64,000 nt of DNA from Salegentibacter sp. Hel_I_6 (GCF_000745315.1 NZ_JQNQ01000001.1:3968001-4032000); one strand, 5' to 3'; positions 42,107-50,844 are shown, numbered from the stretch's first letter. Made by a program: numbers and translations. Notes: generated from the sequence alone by a model not told the origin.

Positions 42107-43405
42107 ATGAAATCTATTTTCTTAAATATAACAAGGCTTTCTATTTTTATAGGAAGCCTTGCTATTTCAGCCCAGACGCCTTCCGTTAATAATTCCGGAA
42201 CACTCCAATCGGCTGCTCCTGCTGAAGTAGGGATGTCTTCAGAAAGAATTCAGAAGATTGAAGAAATGCTCCAATCGGCTATTGAAGAAAAACAAATACC
42301 AGGAGCGGTTGTTTTAATAGCCCGAGATGGGAAAATTGTTTTTCACGAAGCTTACGGCGAAGCAAATGCCTCAGGAAAAAAACTTGCAAAAGATGCTATT
42401 TTTAGGTTAGCCTCTCAAACAAAAGCTATTACGGCTACAGCGGTAATGATGCTTTGGGAAGAAGGAAAATTCCGTTTAGACGATCCTATTTCAAAATATA
42501 TCCCTGAATTTAAAGATCCCAAAATTTTAAAGAATTTTAATGAAGCTGACAGCAGTTTTACTTCTACGCCAGCTGAAAATGAAATAACTATTCGGCATTT
42601 GCTAACACATACTTCCGGACTTGGTTATGGAGCGATAGACAGTGACGAACGTATTAAAAAGATTTACGCCAAAGCCGGGATTACTGAATTGTTCACTGAA
42701 GAAAAAGTTAGCATTGGAGAAAATGTTAAAAAATTGGCCGCATTACCCTTACATCATGAACCTGGAGAAAAATTCACTTATAGTTTAGGTTTAGATGTAC
42801 TGGGTTATTTTATAGAAGTAATTTCAGGACAGGGTTTTGATGAATTTCTGAAAGAAAGAATTTTCGATCCTCTGCAAATGGATGATACCAGGTTCTATCA
42901 ATCTTCATCTAAAAAGGATCGCTTAGTGGCTATTCAACACAAAAAGGATGGAGAATGGGAAAATTTTCCGAATACATTTTACAATACCAATTATCCGCTA
43001 ACAGAAAATGGCACTTTCTTTTCTGGTGGTGCGGGACTTTCTGGTACGGCAGAAGATTATGCTAGTTTCCTTCAAATGTATTTAAATGAAGGAGAATATA
43101 ATGGAACTCGTTTATTAAGTCGAAAAACGGTAGATATTATAATGGGAAATCAAACTGGAGAAAAATTTAATTTTCCAAATCAGTATTATGGTCTTGCTTT
43201 TGGCGTTGTTAGCGAAAAAGGAGAAATTGCAGGAGGGCAGGGAAGTGCCGGTACTTTTGATTGGGGTGGTTATTTTAATACCCAGTATTTTGCCGATTCC
43301 GAAGAGCAAATAATCGGTATTTTGTTGAAGCAAACACAAGGAAATACCGGTGATGAAACAGCCTGGAAATTCAGGCAAGTGCTTTTTAGTGCCATAGATG
43401 ATTAG
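42107..43405 (+). CDS. Secreted serine hydrolase of the class C beta-lactamase family
   Basis: 432 residues. Signal peptide about 1-22 (ending SAQ). The nucleophile motif SxxK is SQTK at 103-106, followed by the Tyr motif YSLGLDVLGY (near residue 225) in the form found in EstB-like esterases rather than the YxN of AmpC. A late GGAGLSGTAEDYA loop is typical of the family. It could be an esterase, D-aminopeptidase or peptidoglycan-related carboxypeptidase; no antibiotic role can be claimed. It begins 10 bp after the SPFH gene. Confidence 0.85.
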   Translation: MKSIFLNITRLSIFIGSLAISAQTPSVNNSGTLQSAAPAEVGMSSERIQKIEEMLQSAIEEKQIPGAVVLIARDGKIVFHEAYGEANASGKKLAKDAIFRLASQTKAITATAVMMLWEEGKFRLDDPISKYIPEFKDPKILKNFNEADSSFTSTPAENEITIRHLLTHTSGLGYGAIDSDERIKKIYAKAGITELFTEEKVSIGENVKKLAALPLHHEPGEKFTYSLGLDVLGYFIEVISGQGFDEFLKERIFDPLQMDDTRFYQSSSKKDRLVAIQHKKDGEWENFPNTFYNTNYPLTENGTFFSGGAGLSGTAEDYASFLQMYLNEGEYNGTRLLSRKTVDIIMGNQTGEKFNFPNQYYGLAFGVVSEKGEIAGGQGSAGTFDWGGYFNTQYFADSEEQIIGILLKQTQGNTGDETAWKFRQVLFSAIDD

Positions 43406-43575
43406 CTATAGAATCAACTTAATTTTGCTGCTAATGCAAACTTCAACAGATTCTCAGAAAATTATTTCAAGTGAGATTCCGAAATAGCAAAAGGAGTAAT
43501 TTAGAATCTAATAGGCCTCGAAGCATTTAATTCTAGGTTATCTAGTAAAACAATTCATAAAAAATAAGAAAGCTG
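43406..43575. other. Gap before the his operon promoter
   Basis: No gene or clear repeat seen. A TAATTTTG at 43420-43427 could be a chance match to the -7 consensus. The useful signals begin at 43576. Confidence 0.4.
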
Positions 43576-43606
43576 TTTTGCAGTTTAAAATTTATATTTA
43601 GATTTG
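43576..43606 (+). promoter_or_regulatory. Predicted his operon promoter
   Basis: TTTTG at 43576-43580, 18-bp spacer, TAGATTTG at 43599-43606. The expected start is about 43610-43612, only 3-5 nt before the leader peptide ATG at 43615. Confidence 0.6.
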
Positions 43607-43614
43607 TAATCACA

Positions 43615-43671
43615 ATGAAGAATTTTCAATTACATCACCATCATATTTACTACTGCGCTCAGGCGAGGTAA
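43615..43671 (+). CDS. hisL: Histidine operon leader peptide
   Basis: 18 codons plus TAA: MKNFQLHHHHIYYCAQAR. The four consecutive His codons (43633-43644) and position between the promoter and a terminator just before hisG mark an attenuation leader. Low histidyl-tRNA would stall ribosomes at this run and favour readthrough into hisG. The peptide is nearly leaderless. It differs in sequence from the proteobacterial leader (longer His run), but the design is the same. Confidence 0.85.
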   Translation: MKNFQLHHHHIYYCAQAR

Positions 43672-43740
43672 ATTTGGTGTGTTGTGATTTCAGCATATTT
43701 AAAACCCGTTTGAGCTATTCAAACGGGTTTTTTATTTTAT
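43634..43740 (+). terminator. his attenuator
   Basis: AAACCCGTTTGA (43702-43713) pairs perfectly with TCAAACGGGTTT (43719-43730) around GCTAT, followed by T-rich sequence; it ends 36 bp before hisG. Upstream, the His-codon segment offers pairing partners: CACCA (43636-43640) with TGGTG (43675-43679), and ATCAC (43634-43638) with GTGAT (43684-43688). These could form the alternative fold; this part is inference. Confidence 0.8.
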
Positions 43741-43776
43741 AGCCAACAACCAAAGTTTAAAAGAAAAATTAAAAAA

Positions 43777-44640
43777 ATGAGCCAGGAAAAATTAAGAATT
43801 GCTATTCAAAAATCAGGTAGATTAAACGAAGATTCGCTTAAAATATTAAAGGATGCAGGCATTTCAATAGATAATGGAAAGGAACAACTCAAAGCTTCGT
43901 CCCGTAACTTTCCTTTAGAAGTAATGTATCTTAGAAACGGCGATATCCCGCAGTATTTAAGAGATGGCGTAGTAGATGTAGCCATTATTGGGGAGAATGT
44001 TTTAATTGAAAAAGGTAAAGATATTATCCAGGGTGAAAAGCTTGGCTTTTCCAAATGTCGTGTTTCTCTTGCTGTACCAAAATCGATGAAATATAATGGT
44101 ATTAATGACTTGGATGGAAAAAAGATAGCCACTTCATACCCAAATACCGTAAATGAATTTTTGGAAAAGAAAGGAATTACAGCCGAATTGCATATTATTA
44201 ATGGTTCAGTAGAAATAGCTCCAAATATTGGGCTTGCAGATGGTATTTGTGATATTGTTTCCAGCGGAAGCACGCTTTTCAAAAACGGATTAAAAGAGGT
44301 AGAAGTAATGCTGAAGAGTGAAGCTGTGCTCGCTATCTCACCTAAAATTTCTGAAGCTCGTCAACAGATCTTAGAGAAATTGCAATTCAGGTTGAAATCG
44401 GTTTTAAATGCGCGTACTTCTAAATATATACTTTTAAATGCGCCCAATGAGAATTTAGAGAACATTATCAAATTATTACCAGGAATGCGTAGTCCAACTG
44501 TTTTGCCGCTTGCTGAAGAAGGTTGGAGTTCTATACATACCGTAATTAACGAAGAGCGTTTCTGGGAAGTTATAGATGAATTAAAACAAAATGGTGCCGA
44601 AGGTATTTTAGTAGCGCCAATCGAAAAAATGGTACTTTAA
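43777..44640 (+). CDS. hisG: ATP phosphoribosyltransferase, long form
   Basis: 287 residues, first step of histidine synthesis: ATP plus PRPP gives phosphoribosyl-ATP. The catalytic PBP-like fold includes LRIAIQKSGRLNEDSL at the start and the PRPP loop DGICDIVSSGSTLFKNGL (about 151-168). The extra C-terminal domain (about 210-287, ending ILVAPIEKMVL) is the histidine-binding regulatory region of the long form, so no HisZ is needed. Feedback inhibition is therefore expected in addition to attenuation. It precedes hisD by 1 bp. Confidence 0.97.
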   Translation: MSQEKLRIAIQKSGRLNEDSLKILKDAGISIDNGKEQLKASSRNFPLEVMYLRNGDIPQYLRDGVVDVAIIGENVLIEKGKDIIQGEKLGFSKCRVSLAVPKSMKYNGINDLDGKKIATSYPNTVNEFLEKKGITAELHIINGSVEIAPNIGLADGICDIVSSGSTLFKNGLKEVEVMLKSEAVLAISPKISEARQQILEKLQFRLKSVLNARTSKYILLNAPNENLENIIKLLPGMRSPTVLPLAEEGWSSIHTVINEERFWEVIDELKQNGAEGILVAPIEKMVL

Positions 44641-44641
44641 G

Positions 44642-45925
44642 ATGAAAAAGTTTTTTAATCCTACTAAAGCCCAATGGCCTGAAATTTTAAAAAGGCCCAC
44701 CCAAACGGTTGAAGATATTGAAGAAACGGTGAACCAGGTTTTTGCTGAAGTAAAATCCAAAGGTGACGCCGCGGTTTCTAAATATACCGAACTTTTTGAT
44801 GGTATAAACCTCACAAATACTCAGGTTACAGAAAAAGAAGTAAACACCGCTTCACATGAGGTTTCTAAGGAATTGAAAGAAGCCATAAAATTGGCAAAAA
44901 GTAATATTGAAAAATTTCACATCGCTCAGAAAACCGATAGGATTGAAATCGAAACTACTAATGGCGTAAACTGTTGGCAGGAAAAAAGGGCGATTCAAAA
45001 AGTTGGGTTGTATATTCCCGGCGGTAGCGCTCCTTTATTTTCTACTATTTTAATGTTAGCCGCACCCGCAAATATTGCGGGTTGTAAGGAAATTGTGCTT
45101 TGTACTCCACCAGATAAGAACGGAAATGTGCACCCAGCCATTTTATACACCGCCGAACTATGTGGAGTTACCAAAATATACAAAGTTGGCGGAATCCAGG
45201 CAATTGCGGCTATGACCTTTGGGACAGAAAGTATTCCTAAAGTTTATAAGATCTTTGGACCCGGAAATCAATTTGTTACGGTAGCCAAACAACTGGCAAC
45301 TCGCCATAATGTAGCTATAGATATGCCTGCCGGTCCTTCTGAACTACTTGTTTTTGCCGATGATTCTTCTAATGCTGCTTTTGTGGCTTCAGATCTTCTA
45401 AGCCAGGCAGAGCACGGCGCAGATAGTCAGGTAATTTTGGTTTCTACTTCTAAAGATTTAATTGAAAAGGTGGAGAAAGAGGTAGAAAGTCAGTTGGAGG
45501 TTTTACCCAGAAAAAGTATTGCTGAAAAGGCTATAGCCCACTCGAGGCTAATTTATGTTGAAAGGAAAGAAGATGCGCTGGAGTTAATTGACGAATATGG
45601 GCCAGAGCACTTTATTATTTGTGCCGCTGATGAGGCCTTTTTTACTGAAGGAATTCAAAATGCAGGTTCGGTTTTTATAGGAAACTATACCCCGGAAAGT
45701 GCGGGAGATTATGCTTCTGGCACAAACCATACTTTGCCAACGAATGGCTACGCTAAGCAATACAGCGGTGTAAATCTTGATAGTTTTATGAAGAGTATGA
45801 CTTTTCAAAAAATATCAGAAGAGGGAATTAAGGAAATTGGGCCCGCCATAGAATTAATGGCAGAAGCGGAAGGTTTGGAAGCGCATAAAAATGCGGTGAC
45901 ATTGCGATTAAAGGAATTAAAATAA
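44642..45925 (+). CDS. hisD: Histidinol dehydrogenase
   Basis: 427 residues, zinc- and NAD-dependent, converting histidinol to histidine in two oxidations. Signatures seen: VGLYIPGGSAPLFST (about 122-136), GPGNQFVTVAKQLA, the MPAGPSELLVFAD strand, and SQAEHGADSQ (zinc ligand region near 255-264). Length is normal. It directly follows hisG, and is the only his junction without a repeat. Confidence 0.97.
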   Translation: MKKFFNPTKAQWPEILKRPTQTVEDIEETVNQVFAEVKSKGDAAVSKYTELFDGINLTNTQVTEKEVNTASHEVSKELKEAIKLAKSNIEKFHIAQKTDRIEIETTNGVNCWQEKRAIQKVGLYIPGGSAPLFSTILMLAAPANIAGCKEIVLCTPPDKNGNVHPAILYTAELCGVTKIYKVGGIQAIAAMTFGTESIPKVYKIFGPGNQFVTVAKQLATRHNVAIDMPAGPSELLVFADDSSNAAFVASDLLSQAEHGADSQVILVSTSKDLIEKVEKEVESQLEVLPRKSIAEKAIAHSRLIYVERKEDALELIDEYGPEHFIICAADEAFFTEGIQNAGSVFIGNYTPESAGDYASGTNHTLPTNGYAKQYSGVNLDSFMKSMTFQKISEEGIKEIGPAIELMAEAEGLEAHKNAVTLRLKELK

Positions 45926-45946
45926 GTGTGTAAGTAGCTTTTGACG

Positions 45947-46022
45947 GTCATTGCGAGGCACGAAGCAATCTGTAAACTGTAGTAACTAAATGTTGAGATT
46001 GCTTCACTTTGTTCGCAATGAC
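45947..46022. repeat. Palindromic intergenic repeat, family B (copy 1)
   Basis: The left arm reads GTCATTGCGAGGCACGAAGC and on to 45971; the right arm, when reverse-complemented, begins GTCATTGCGAAC and also ends in AAGCAATCT. It fills the hisD to hisC gap and could form a long hairpin in the his mRNA. Confidence 0.8.
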
Positions 46023-46047
46023 ATTTTAATCCAATTTGATATTTTAA

Positions 46048-47094
46048 ATGAAAGAATTCAATATAAATAACCTGGTAAGGCCAAACGTGGCCTGTTTAAA
46101 ACCTTATTCTTCGGCCCGGGACGAATACCAGTCTACGGGATCAGAAATGGTTTTTCTGGATGCTAATGAAAATCCATTTCAAACCGATGTTAACCGTTAT
46201 CCAGATCCGCAACAACGAAGCTTAAAGGCTGAGTTGGCAAAAATCAAAAATGTTTCGGCGGAACATATTTTATTGGGGAATGGGAGCGATGAAGTGCTGG
46301 ATCTATTGTTTAGAGCATTTTGTGAACCAAGTAAGGAAAATATAATCACCTTGCCGCCTACTTATGGAATGTATAAGGTGTTGGCTAATATTAATAATAT
46401 TGAGAACAGGGAAGTTTTGCTTAATTTAGATTTCGAACCTAATGTTGAAGAAATTCTGAATTCGGTAGATCAAAACACAAAAATGATCTTTTTGTGTTCG
46501 CCGAATAATCCTACCGGAAACTCATTTTCAGAAGAAAAGATCATCCATATTCTTGAAAACTTTAAAGGATTAGTAATTATTGATGAAGCCTATATTGATT
46601 TTTCGGCTGGAAAAAGCTGGCTAAATAAATTGGAGCAACATCCAAATTTGGTAATCACCCAAACGCTTTCAAAAGCATTTGGAATGGCGGGTATTAGATT
46701 GGGGATTTGCTATGGTTCCATAGAAATTATTGAGATTTTAAATAAAATAAAACCTCCTTATAATGTAAACGAATTAACTCAGTCAAGAGCTTTAGATCGG
46801 TTGCTGAATATGGAAAATGTTGATTCGGAAATATTTGATCTACTGAAAGAAAGGAATCATTTAAGTGAAGCTTTGGTTGAAGTAAATTTTATAGAAAAAA
46901 TATATCCTTCTGATGCTAATTTTATATTGGTCAAAGTAGATGACGCTAATAAACGTTATGACCAACTAATAGAAAAAGGTATAGTAATTAGAAACCGAAC
47001 AACACAACCGCTTTGTAAAAATACCTTGCGATTTACGGTTGGGACTGGAGAGGAGAATGAGAAATTACTAGAGGCATTGAAAGATATAGATTAA
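46048..47094 (+). CDS. hisC: Histidinol-phosphate aminotransferase
   Basis: 348 residues, PLP fold type I. LDANENPF near residue 33 is the family opening; LLGNGSDEVLDLLFRAF binds PLP phosphate; SPNNPTGN (about 151) and VIDEAYIDF (about 174) follow; the Schiff-base Lys is K209 in TLSKAFGMAG. It transfers the amino group from glutamate to imidazole acetol phosphate. Flanked on both sides by palindromic repeats within the his operon. Confidence 0.96.
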   Translation: MKEFNINNLVRPNVACLKPYSSARDEYQSTGSEMVFLDANENPFQTDVNRYPDPQQRSLKAELAKIKNVSAEHILLGNGSDEVLDLLFRAFCEPSKENIITLPPTYGMYKVLANINNIENREVLLNLDFEPNVEEILNSVDQNTKMIFLCSPNNPTGNSFSEEKIIHILENFKGLVIIDEAYIDFSAGKSWLNKLEQHPNLVITQTLSKAFGMAGIRLGICYGSIEIIEILNKIKPPYNVNELTQSRALDRLLNMENVDSEIFDLLKERNHLSEALVEVNFIEKIYPSDANFILVKVDDANKRYDQLIEKGIVIRNRTTQPLCKNTLRFTVGTGEENEKLLEALKDID

Positions 47095-47101
47095 ACGTTA
47101 G

Positions 47102-47179
47102 CGTCATCCTGAACTTGTTTCAGGATCTAAGTTGTTAGCATAAAAACATATTATAAGCTGAAACAAGTTCAGCTTGACG
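47102..47179. repeat. Palindromic intergenic repeat, family A (copy 3, best preserved)
   Basis: The left arm begins CGTCATCCTGAACTTGTTTC; the right arm reverse-complemented begins CGTCAAGCTGAACTTGTTTC. Each arm is itself a hairpin (ATCCTGAA/TTCAGGAT; AGCTGAA/TTCAGCT), so the unit is a pair of inverted REP-like hairpins. It fills the hisC to hisB gap. Confidence 0.85.
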
Positions 47180-47211
47180 TGGTGGTTAGACCATCGTAGA
47201 AAAAATAGATT

Positions 47212-48354
47212 ATGAAAAAAGTATTATTTATAGATCGTGATGGGACTTTGATTCACGAACCGGAAGATTACCAGGTAGACCGTATTGAAAAGCTGGAATT
47301 TTATCCGGAAGCTTTATATTATTTAAAGAAAATTGCCGCAGAACTGAATTTTGAGTTGGTAATGGTAACAAACCAGGATGGTCTGGGAACTGAGGCATAT
47401 CCTGAGAAAGACTTTTGGCCTATTCAAAATTTTATTCTTCAAACCTTTAAAAATGAAGGAGTGGAATTTAAAGAGGTTTTAATGGACCGTACTTTCGCAA
47501 AAGATAATTCTCCAACCCGAAAACCTAACACCGGACTTTTAGAGGAGAAATATCTAAATAACGAGAAAAACTACGATCTGAAAAATTCTTTTATGGTCGG
47601 CGACCGACTTACAGATATTGAATTCGCTTATAATTTTGGTGGGAAAGGTATTTTTATAGATACTCACGAAGATCTCGCCACTGACGAAATTAAAAACGAT
47701 CAGGAAAAGGTTAGGGAAACTATCGCTTTAAAAACCGATAGTTGGAAAGAGATCTATGAATTCTTAAAGCTTGACGATAGAACCGCTGAGATTTCAAGAA
47801 AAACCAATGAAACCGATATATTTATTAAACTAAATTTAGACGGTACCGGAAAATCTGATATCACTACCGGAATTGCATTTTTTGACCATATGCTAGATCA
47901 GATTGCACGTCACGGCCAAATGGACCTTTCTGTGAAAGTTAAAGGAGATCTGGAAGTTGATGAGCACCATACCATAGAAGATACGGCAATTGCGCTTGGA
48001 GAGGTTTTTAGCAAAGCTTTGGGGAATAAACTTGGAATAGAACGATACGGTTTTTGCCTGCCCATGGACGATTGTTTGGCCCAGGTGGCTATAGATTTTG
48101 GTGGCAGAAACTGGATAGTTTGGGAAACCGAATTTAAACGTGAGATGGTTGGAAAAATGCCTACAGAAATGTTTTATCATTTCTTTAAATCCTTTACCGA
48201 TGGAGCTAAAGCCAACCTCAATGTAAAAGCTGAAGGTCAAAACGAACATCATAAAATTGAAGCGATATTTAAAGCTTTTGCCAAAGCGATTAAAGTAGCG
48301 GTAAAACGCGATGCTGAAAAAATGATACTTCCATCAACTAAAGGAATGTTATAA
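47212..48354 (+). CDS. hisB: Bifunctional histidinol-phosphatase/imidazoleglycerol-phosphate dehydratase
   Basis: 380 residues. The N-terminal HAD phosphatase (1-165) carries FIDRDGTL with Asp8 and Asp10, a TNQDG motif, and MVGDRLTDIEFA. The C-terminal dehydratase (about 190-380) has GIAFFDHMLDQIARHG, DEHHTIEDTAIALG and NEHHKIEAIFKA, the His-rich manganese sites. It thus does steps 6 and 8 of the pathway. The fusion is shared with enterobacteria and most Bacteroidota. Its TAA stop overlaps the first bases of a GC-rich repeat. Confidence 0.96.
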   Translation: MKKVLFIDRDGTLIHEPEDYQVDRIEKLEFYPEALYYLKKIAAELNFELVMVTNQDGLGTEAYPEKDFWPIQNFILQTFKNEGVEFKEVLMDRTFAKDNSPTRKPNTGLLEEKYLNNEKNYDLKNSFMVGDRLTDIEFAYNFGGKGIFIDTHEDLATDEIKNDQEKVRETIALKTDSWKEIYEFLKLDDRTAEISRKTNETDIFIKLNLDGTGKSDITTGIAFFDHMLDQIARHGQMDLSVKVKGDLEVDEHHTIEDTAIALGEVFSKALGNKLGIERYGFCLPMDDCLAQVAIDFGGRNWIVWETEFKREMVGKMPTEMFYHFFKSFTDGAKANLNVKAEGQNEHHKIEAIFKAFAKAIKVAVKRDAEKMILPSTKGML

Positions 48355-48467
48355 GCCCCCTAGCCCCCGAAGGGGGAATAACGTGAACTAAAAAATGTTT
48401 AGATTTTGAAAATTGAGAATGAAATAAATAAAAAGCCCTCCCCCTTAGGGGGAGCCGGAGGGGGCTT
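48353..48467. repeat. GC-rich palindromic repeat, family C1, joining hisB and hisH
   Basis: The left arm AAGCCCCCTAGCCCCCGAAG and the right arm ending AGCCGGAGGGGGCTT are inverted, each with its own small hairpin (CCCCCGAAGGGGG; CCCCCTTAGGGGG). Base composition is sharply unlike the surrounding AT-rich DNA. The outer ends lie within the hisB stop codon and the hisH start codon. Confidence 0.8.
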
Positions 48468-49068
48468 GAAGATTGTAATAATAGACTACGGAGCAGGTAA
48501 TATTCAAAGTATCAAATTTGCAATAAAGCGACTTGGATATGAGGCTATTTTAAGCAGTGATGCCGAAGAAATAAAGTCAGCAGATAAAGTAATTTTCCCA
48601 GGAGTAGGAGAGGCCAGTAGTGCAATGAAAATGCTAAAGTCTACCGGTTTAGATAAAGTGATTCCTACACTAAAACAGCCGGTTTTAGGAATTTGCCTGG
48701 GAATGCAGTTAATGTGTACTTATTGCGAGGAAGGAGATACAGACGGACTTGGAATTTTTCATGCTGATGTGGTGAAATTCGAAAATCAATTAAAAGTTCC
48801 GCAAATTGGGTGGAATAAAATTTATGATTTAAGTTCAGACTTGTTTACTGGAATTTTGGAAGGAGAATTCGTGTATTTAGTACATAGTTTTTATGTAAAG
48901 GAATGCGCAGAAACCATAGCATCAACTGAATATGGAGTGGAATATACTTCGGCAATTCAGAAGGATAATTTTTACGGTGTACAATTTCATCCTGAGAAAA
49001 GTAGTGACGCGGGAGAGAAAATTCTGGAGAATTTTTTGAAAGTCACAAAATCCAATACGGTAAAGTAG
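48466..49068 (+). CDS. hisH: Imidazole glycerol phosphate synthase, glutaminase subunit
   Basis: 200 residues from TTG 48466. LKIVIIDYGAGNIQSI is the family start, so the TTG is chosen; an earlier TTG at 48406 would add 20 residues translated from repeat sequence. The nucleophile Cys77 is in GICLGMQLM, and the His/Glu pair in QFHPEKS completes the triad. HisH supplies ammonia to HisF. The TTG start is formed where the GC-rich repeat ends, so the gene probably lost an ATG when the repeat arrived. Confidence 0.93.
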   Translation: MKIVIIDYGAGNIQSIKFAIKRLGYEAILSSDAEEIKSADKVIFPGVGEASSAMKMLKSTGLDKVIPTLKQPVLGICLGMQLMCTYCEEGDTDGLGIFHADVVKFENQLKVPQIGWNKIYDLSSDLFTGILEGEFVYLVHSFYVKECAETIASTEYGVEYTSAIQKDNFYGVQFHPEKSSDAGEKILENFLKVTKSNTVK

Positions 49069-49081
49069 ATTTAAAGAATAT

Positions 49082-49173
49082 TTCATTGCGATGGAGGCAC
49101 GACTGAAGCAATCTGTTCAACCGGAAAACTTCTATCAAAAGATTACCACGCTCCTTTGTCGCTCGTAATAACC
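49082..49173. repeat. Palindromic intergenic repeat, family B (copy 2, degenerate)
   Basis: The left part resembles family B (CATTGCGA, GGCACGA, GAAGCAATCT) and the right part is its inverted variant (AGATTACCACGCTCC, then GCTCGTAAT). Several mismatches suggest an old copy. It fills the hisH to hisA gap. Confidence 0.65.
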
Positions 49174-49243
49174 TAAAGAAGTAAAATTGATAATAAAACA
49201 AATTATTAGTGAATTCGTGGCAAAACAATAAGTAAAAACAAAA

Positions 49244-49981
49244 ATGAGAATAATTCCCGCTATAGATATAATTGAAGGTAAATGTGTTCGCCTTTCTAAA
49301 GGTGATTACAATACCAAGAAAATTTATAATGAAAATCCGCTAGAAGTAGCTAAGAATTTTGAGGCGCACGGTATTCAGTATTTGCATTTGGTAGATTTGG
49401 ATGGTGCCAAATCAAAGAATATCGTAAACCATAAAATCCTGGAAGAGATCGCTTCAAAAACCAGCTTAAAAGTTGATTTTGGCGGCGGATTAAAAACCGA
49501 TAAGGATTTGCAAATCGCTTTTGAATGTGGAGCACATCAAATTACCGGCGGAAGTATCGCGGTTAAAGACCCTGATATTTTTAAATCCTGGATTCAGAAA
49601 TTTGGTTCAGATAAAATAATGCTGGGAGCTGATGCGAATAATGAAAAAATTGCGGTTAGCGGTTGGCAGGAAGAATCCAATAAAGAACTGATCCCTTTTA
49701 TCCAGGAATATCAGCAAGAAGGGATAAACTATGTAATTTGCACCGATATCTCTAAAGATGGGATGCTGGAAGGTCCTTCCTTTGAGCTTTACCGCAGAAT
49801 TCTAGAAGAAACTTCATCAGAAGATAAAAAACTAAAACTTATAGCTTCGGGAGGAATCTCTACCTTTAGCGAGTTACCAGAACTGGCTGAGCTTGGCTGT
49901 GAAGGCACTATAATAGGGAAAGCGATTTATGAAGGTCGTATCCAAATGAAAGAATTAGAGGGATTTATTTTAGAAAATTAA
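49244..49981 (+). CDS. hisA: ProFAR isomerase
   Basis: 245 residues, TIM barrel. IIPAIDIIEGKCVRLSKGDY has the first catalytic Asp (Asp8); LVDLDGAKS and VDFGGGLKTDKDL bind one phosphate; CTDISKDGMLEGPS (about 164-177) carries the second catalytic Asp; ASGGIST binds the other phosphate. It opens the sugar ring of ProFAR by an Amadori rearrangement. Length is normal. Confidence 0.96.
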   Translation: MRIIPAIDIIEGKCVRLSKGDYNTKKIYNENPLEVAKNFEAHGIQYLHLVDLDGAKSKNIVNHKILEEIASKTSLKVDFGGGLKTDKDLQIAFECGAHQITGGSIAVKDPDIFKSWIQKFGSDKIMLGADANNEKIAVSGWQEESNKELIPFIQEYQQEGINYVICTDISKDGMLEGPSFELYRRILEETSSEDKKLKLIASGGISTFSELPELAELGCEGTIIGKAIYEGRIQMKELEGFILEN

Positions 49982-49984
49982 TTG

Positions 49985-50070
49985 TCTTCTCCTTTTTAAG
50001 AAGGGGTGTCTGAAGGACGGGGTGGTTGAACCCTTCCGACCTTCGGCCACCTTCCCTTAAAAAGGGAAGG
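49985..50070. repeat. Palindromic repeat, family C2
   Basis: Two outer hairpins, CTCCTTTTTAAGAAGGGG-type at the left and CTTCCCTTAAAAAGGGAAGG at the right, surround ACCCTTCCGACCTTCGG. It fills the hisA to hisF gap. Similar Bacteroidota intergenic palindromes are common; I have not compared copies outside this window. Confidence 0.7.
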
Positions 50071-50088
50071 AACTTTAAAATATAAACA

Positions 50089-50844
50089 ATGCTTACAAAA
50101 CGGATTATACCCTGCCTGGATATAAAAGACGGAAGAACCGTTAAAGGCATAAATTTTATAGATTTACGCGATGCAGGAGATCCTGTGGAACTGGCGGAGA
50201 TCTATGCAAAATCTGGTGCAGATGAATTGGTTTTTCTTGATATTTCGGCTACTGAAGAGAAACGAAAAACCCTGGCCAATTTAGTGAGACGGGTTGCTGA
50301 AAAAGTGAACATTCCGTTTACCGTTGGCGGTGGAATATCATCAGTAGAAGATGTGGATATTTTGCTTAAAAATGGCGCCGATAAAGTTTCTATAAATTCT
50401 TCGGCGGTGAAAAATCCTGGACTAATTAACGAACTTGCGGCTAAATTCGGGAGTCAGTGTATTACAGTAGCTATTGATGCCAAACAGGTAAACGGCGAAT
50501 GGCTGGTACATCTGGTTGGTGGAAAAGTGCCTACAGATATCAATTTATTTCAATGGGCTAAAGAAGTTGAAGAGCGTGGTGCCGGTGAAATTTTATTTAC
50601 TTCTATGAATAATGATGGAACTAAAGAAGGCTTTGCCAATGAAGCCCTGGCAGTTTTATCTTCAGAATTAAATATTCCAATAATCGCCTCAGGTGGTGCC
50701 GGAAATATGCAGCATTTTTGTGATACTTTTATTGAAGGAAAAGCAGATGCCGCACTTGCAGCCAGTGTTTTTCACTTTAAAGAAATAGAGATTAAAGATT
50801 TAAAAGAGGAGCTTCGAAGGAATGGAGTAGAAGTTAGACTTTAA
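50089..50844 (+). CDS. hisF: Imidazole glycerol phosphate synthase, cyclase subunit
   Basis: 251 residues, TIM barrel paralogous to HisA. LTKRIIPCLDIKDGRTVKG holds catalytic Asp11; FTVGGGISSVED and VSINSSAV bind phosphate; LFTSMNNDGTKEG has the second catalytic Asp; ASGGAGNMQHF closes the site. With HisH it makes IGP and AICAR, the latter returning to purine synthesis. Length is normal. Confidence 0.97.
   Translation: MLTKRIIPCLDIKDGRTVKGINFIDLRDAGDPVELAEIYAKSGADELVFLDISATEEKRKTLANLVRRVAEKVNIPFTVGGGISSVEDVDILLKNGADKVSINSSAVKNPGLINELAAKFGSQCITVAIDAKQVNGEWLVHLVGGKVPTDINLFQWAKEVEERGAGEILFTSMNNDGTKEGFANEALAVLSSELNIPIIASGGAGNMQHFCDTFIEGKADAALAASVFHFKEIEIKDLKEELRRNGVEVRL

Noticed and set aside
43806..44282. 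A 158-codon frame on the minus strand
   Set aside because: It is fully inside hisG, which is certain; the frame follows from the codon usage of hisG.
48406..48465. A 20-residue N-terminal extension of HisH from TTG 48406
   Set aside because: It is encoded by the palindromic repeat and precedes a typical HisH start; no HisH that I know begins with such sequence.
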